64,000 nt of DNA, from NCBI RefSeq assembly GCF_031157375.1, contig NZ_JAVIFV010000004.1, forward strand, positions 682,001 through 746,000, given 5' to 3'. The notes under the pieces were generated by a model, which was not told the origin of the DNA, made no database searches, and worked only from the letters and a program-made list of their open reading frames with translations. Shown piece by piece: positions 61,795 to 64,000 of the stretch. The stretch's first letter is position 1. Each line of letters opens with the position of its first letter. The DNA comes from Sphingosinicella sp. LHD-64. Lineage in GTDB: Bacteria > Pseudomonadota > Alphaproteobacteria > Sphingomonadales > Sphingomonadaceae. A program made the position numbers and the translations under genes.

Positions 61795-63161
61795 GCATCC
61801 TGACCGACGAGCGTCCGGTCACCGGCCGCATCGATGCGGACGGTCGGCTGGTCGCCGCCGATCCGCCGCTGGCGGCGCTCAACGAACGCGCCGGCGGACG
61901 CGAGGGCGGGCCGCTCTCCGTGCCGCAGATCGCGGCGCTCGCCCGGCTGGCGCGGCGTCTCGGCATCACCGTTTCGCGCGCGGCGATCGCGGCCGACGGC
62001 GACCAGGACATCGACCTGTGGGTGCGCGCCGCCCCCGAAGGGGACGAGGTCGCGCTTTCGATCACGGGATGGGCGGCGCGCCCGGCCGCCGAATCCACCG
62101 CGCCGCCGGAGCGCGAGGCCGATTTCGTTCGGGCCGCTGCCGACTGGACCTGGGAGACCGACGACACGCTGCGCCTGACCGCGCTCTCGGCCGCCGCGGC
62201 CGCCGCGATCGGGCGGCCGGCGGGCGAGCTGACCGGCAGGCAGCTCACCCGCCTGTTCCGTTTTCGGGAAAGCGCGGACGGCTCGCTCCCGATCCTCGCC
62301 GCGCTCGCCGAGCACGGACGCTTCGACGGCCAGGTCGCCGAGCTGCGCGCCGGCCGCAAGGGGCGTTATCGCCTGTCCGGCGTGCCGCTGATCGACGGCA
62401 TGGGCCGGTTCGCCGGCTTCCGCGGTGCCGCAGTCAGCCTGCGCGCCGAGGATGCGGCGCCGGCGCCGGCCGCGACGGCGGTGCCCCACGAGGGCTCGGC
62501 GTTCGGCGAGCGGCTCGATCAGGCGCTGCGTGCGCCCCTGACCGAGATCGTCGACAATGCCGAGCGCCTGCGCGCGCGCGACGAGGGGCCGCTGCGCAGC
62601 GACTATGCCGGCTATGCCAGCGACATCGCGACCGCAGGCCGCCACCTGCTGGCCCTGGTCAACGATCTCGTCGACCTGCAGGCGATCGAACGGGCGGACT
62701 TCGTGCCCGAGGCCGAGGAGATCGACCTCGCCGACCTCGCACGCCGCGCCGCCGGCCTGCTCGCCGTGCGTGCTGCCGATCAGAATGTGCGGATCGGTGC
62801 GCCGGCCGAGGACGAGGCGCTCAAGGCCACCGGCGATTTCACCCGCACGCTCCAGATCCTCGTCAACCTGATCTCGAACGCCGTGCGCTACACGCCGGAG
62901 GGCGGGCAGGTCTGGATACGCGTCGAGGAGGAGGGCGACCTCGCCCTCGTCATCGTCGCCGACCAGGGCAAGGGGATCGCGCCGGACGATCAGGAGCGCA
63001 TCTTCGGCAAGTTCGAGCGGGTCGACCCGTCGGAGCCCGGCGGCACCGGCCTCGGCCTCTACATCGCTCGCCGATTGGCGCGGGCGATGGGTGGCGACCT
63101 CGGCGTGGACAGCGCGCCGGGGCAGGGCGCGAGATTCACGCTGACGTTGCCGCGCGCCTAA
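61791..63161 (+). CDS. Histidine-kinase-like protein lacking the phosphoacceptor histidine
   Basis: 456 residues. A PAS-like region (about 105-220), a dimerisation helix (about 238-300) and a full HATPase domain: N359/N363 in LVNLISNAVRYTPEGG, D391 in VADQGKGIAP, and PGGTGLGLYIARRLA. The H-box that should read S-H-E-L-R-x-P-L is here D-Q-A-L-R-A-P-L (Q244 in place of His). ATP binding is likely kept, but autophosphorylation on this helix is not possible. It is coupled to the DUF2336 gene. Confidence 0.88.
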   Translation: MSILTDERPVTGRIDADGRLVAADPPLAALNERAGGREGGPLSVPQIAALARLARRLGITVSRAAIAADGDQDIDLWVRAAPEGDEVALSITGWAARPAAESTAPPEREADFVRAAADWTWETDDTLRLTALSAAAAAAIGRPAGELTGRQLTRLFRFRESADGSLPILAALAEHGRFDGQVAELRAGRKGRYRLSGVPLIDGMGRFAGFRGAAVSLRAEDAAPAPAATAVPHEGSAFGERLDQALRAPLTEIVDNAERLRARDEGPLRSDYAGYASDIATAGRHLLALVNDLVDLQAIERADFVPEAEEIDLADLARRAAGLLAVRAADQNVRIGAPAEDEALKATGDFTRTLQILVNLISNAVRYTPEGGQVWIRVEEEGDLALVIVADQGKGIAPDDQERIFGKFERVDPSEPGGTGLGLYIARRLARAMGGDLGVDSAPGQGARFTLTLPRA

Positions 63162-63163
63162 CC

Positions 63164-63190
63164 GTCATGCCAGCGCAGGCTGGCATCTCG
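63164..63190. repeat. REP-like hairpin
   Basis: ATGCCAGC-GCAG-GCTGGCAT (63167-63186) in the 55 bp between the kinase-like gene and the GIY-YIG gene. Confidence 0.8.
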
Positions 63191-63216
63191 GGACCAGAAG
63201 TCGCTAACGTCGCCAC

Positions 63217-63510
63217 ATGAGCGGGGGCTGGGTCTACATCATGACGAACAAGCCGCACGGCGTGCTGTACGTCGGCGTGACGGCGGATTTGGCGCAGCGG
63301 GTCAGTCAGCACAGGAACGGGGAAGGGTCCGCTTTCTGTCGCCGGTACAACGTCATTCGCCTCGTCTATGCCGAGATGCATGACAGGATCGAGGACGCCA
63401 TCGCACGCGAAAAGGCGATCAAGGCCTGGCAGCGGCTTTGGAAACTGCGCCTTATTCAGGAGCAGAATCCGACTTGGCGGGATTTATACCCGGATTTGAT
63501 CGGTGCGTGA
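63217..63510 (+). CDS. GIY-YIG nuclease family protein
   Basis: 97 residues. The signature VYIMTNKPHGVLYVGVTADL (G-x-x-Y-V-G form), R in AQRVSQHRNGEG, and a glutamate in AIAREKAIKAW complete the active site pattern of the small YhbQ-like group. Such proteins are frequent near REP-type repeats; their role may be in DNA repair or processing of hairpins. It lies between two REP hairpins here. Confidence 0.9.
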   Translation: MSGGWVYIMTNKPHGVLYVGVTADLAQRVSQHRNGEGSAFCRRYNVIRLVYAEMHDRIEDAIAREKAIKAWQRLWKLRLIQEQNPTWRDLYPDLIGA

Positions 63511-63568
63511 CAATAACGTCACCGCAATGAAGACGGGTTCAGGGAAAAGGGCCGAGCCTTTCCGGCCT

Positions 63569-63597
63569 GAGATGCCAGCCTTCGCTGGCATGACGAT
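63569..63597. repeat. REP-like hairpin
   Basis: ATGCCAGC-CTTC-GCTGGCAT (63572-63591) followed by GACGA, between the GIY-YIG gene and gltA. Confidence 0.85.
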
Positions 63598-63608
63598 AAG
63601 GACGTGCC

Positions 63609-64000
63609 TTACCGCTTCCCCACCGGCACGTAGTCGCGCTGCGTCGGGCCGGTGTAGAGCTGGCGCGGGCGGCCGATCTTCTGCTCGGGATCGGCGATCA
63701 TCTCGTTCCACTGGGCGACCCAGCCGACGGTGCGTGCGAGAGCGAAGAGGGCGGTGAACATCGTCGTCGGGAAGCCGATCGCGGAGAGGATCACGCCCGA
63801 ATAGAAATCGACGTTCGGGTAGAGCTTCTTCTCGATGAAATAGTCGTCCTTGAGCGCGATCTCGGCAAGCTCGCGGGCGGTGTCGAGCACCGGATCGGAA
63901 ATGCCGAGATCGTCGAGCACCTCGGTCGCGGTCTGCTGCATCACCTTCGCGCGCGGATCGAAATTCTTGTAGACGCGATGGCCGAAACCCATCAGGCGGA
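63609..64000 (-). CDS. gltA: Citrate synthase, C-terminal part (partial)
   Basis: The last 130 or so residues are in the window; the gene continues past the right edge. [18 protein letters not shown] contains the catalytic-site histidine and arginine of citrate synthase, and [19 protein letters not shown] holds the catalytic aspartate. [21 protein letters not shown] is the usual C-terminus of the Gram-negative hexameric enzyme. Entry enzyme of the TCA cycle. Confidence 0.96.
   Translation of the reverse strand, partial: RLMGFGHRVYKNFDPRAKVMQQTATEVLDDLGISDPVLDTARELAEIALKDDYFIEKKLYPNVDFYSGVILSAIGFPTTMFTALFALARTVGWVAQWNEMIADPEQKIGRPRQLYTGPTQRDYVPVGKR

Overview
The window is high-GC alphaproteobacterial chromosome, most likely from the order Sphingomonadales. 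Evidence for this: a CcrM-type GANTC methyltransferase with GANTC sites packed into its upstream region, a split pntAA/pntAB/pntB transhydrogenase next to a 45-residue aa3 oxidase subunit IV, a DUF2336 protein, an NnrU protein, rpsA followed by ihfB, and many short hairpin repeats (REP-like) between genes. Nearly all of it is ordinary housekeeping and metabolic sequence, densely packed, with many 1-4 bp start/stop overlaps.

Layout. 1-3757: envelope lipid and peptidase genes (Aas-like acyltransferase, partial; secreted M17 aminopeptidase; pgsA). 3908-6203: a peroxide-defence block, oxyR divergent from ahpC-ahpD. 6307-15529: DUF72 and ALDH genes, a GGDEF-EAL protein, NnrU, and an operon of a POT peptide transporter with two exported amidohydrolases. 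15654-24361: nitroreductase, a GntR regulator with two small envelope proteins, a proline-rich membrane protein, a lone SecD-P1-like protein, acyl-CoA dehydrogenase, Sua5, ZIP transporter, threonine synthase, MsrA. 24404-29086: FixJ-like regulator, two L,D-transpeptidases, DUF4383 protein, dicarboxylate symporter. 29171-34896: glmM, DUF1272, thiD, rnhB, ccrM, folP. 34842-38869: ArsR/SRPBCC pair, GFA protein, CorA, sigma-54 response regulator. 39073-42684: aa3 oxidase subunit IV and the pnt operon. 43027-51535: winged-helix regulator, tRNA-Val, nitronate monooxygenase, alcohol dehydrogenase, aldo/keto reductase, nadC, ABC solute-binding lipoprotein, PilZ protein, tRNA-Leu, cupin. 51552-53745: ihfB and rpsA.

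The stretch from about 54020 to 58150, directly upstream of rpsA, is different. Its GC is lower (237 of 420 bases, 56%, by hand count in 54181-54600), and it holds genes of mobile or conflict character: a single-domain R-S-E ADP-ribosyltransferase overlapping a SWIB/MDM2-domain gene, a phage tail-spike-like beta-helix protein, a MerR relic, and a second overlapping pair of small unknown genes. The ADP-ribosyltransferase/SWIB pair sits between two direct copies (about 93% identical) of a segment that, read on the minus strand, looks like the rpsA promoter. I consider this cassette the most likely new system in the window: an ADP-ribosylating toxin or effector with a eukaryote-like chromatin-domain partner, inserted by duplicating a housekeeping promoter.

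58403-64000 returns to chromosomal genes: two membrane proteins of unknown function, a DUF2336 protein overlapping a histidine-kinase-like protein that lacks the phosphoacceptor histidine, a GIY-YIG nuclease, and the 3' end of citrate synthase.
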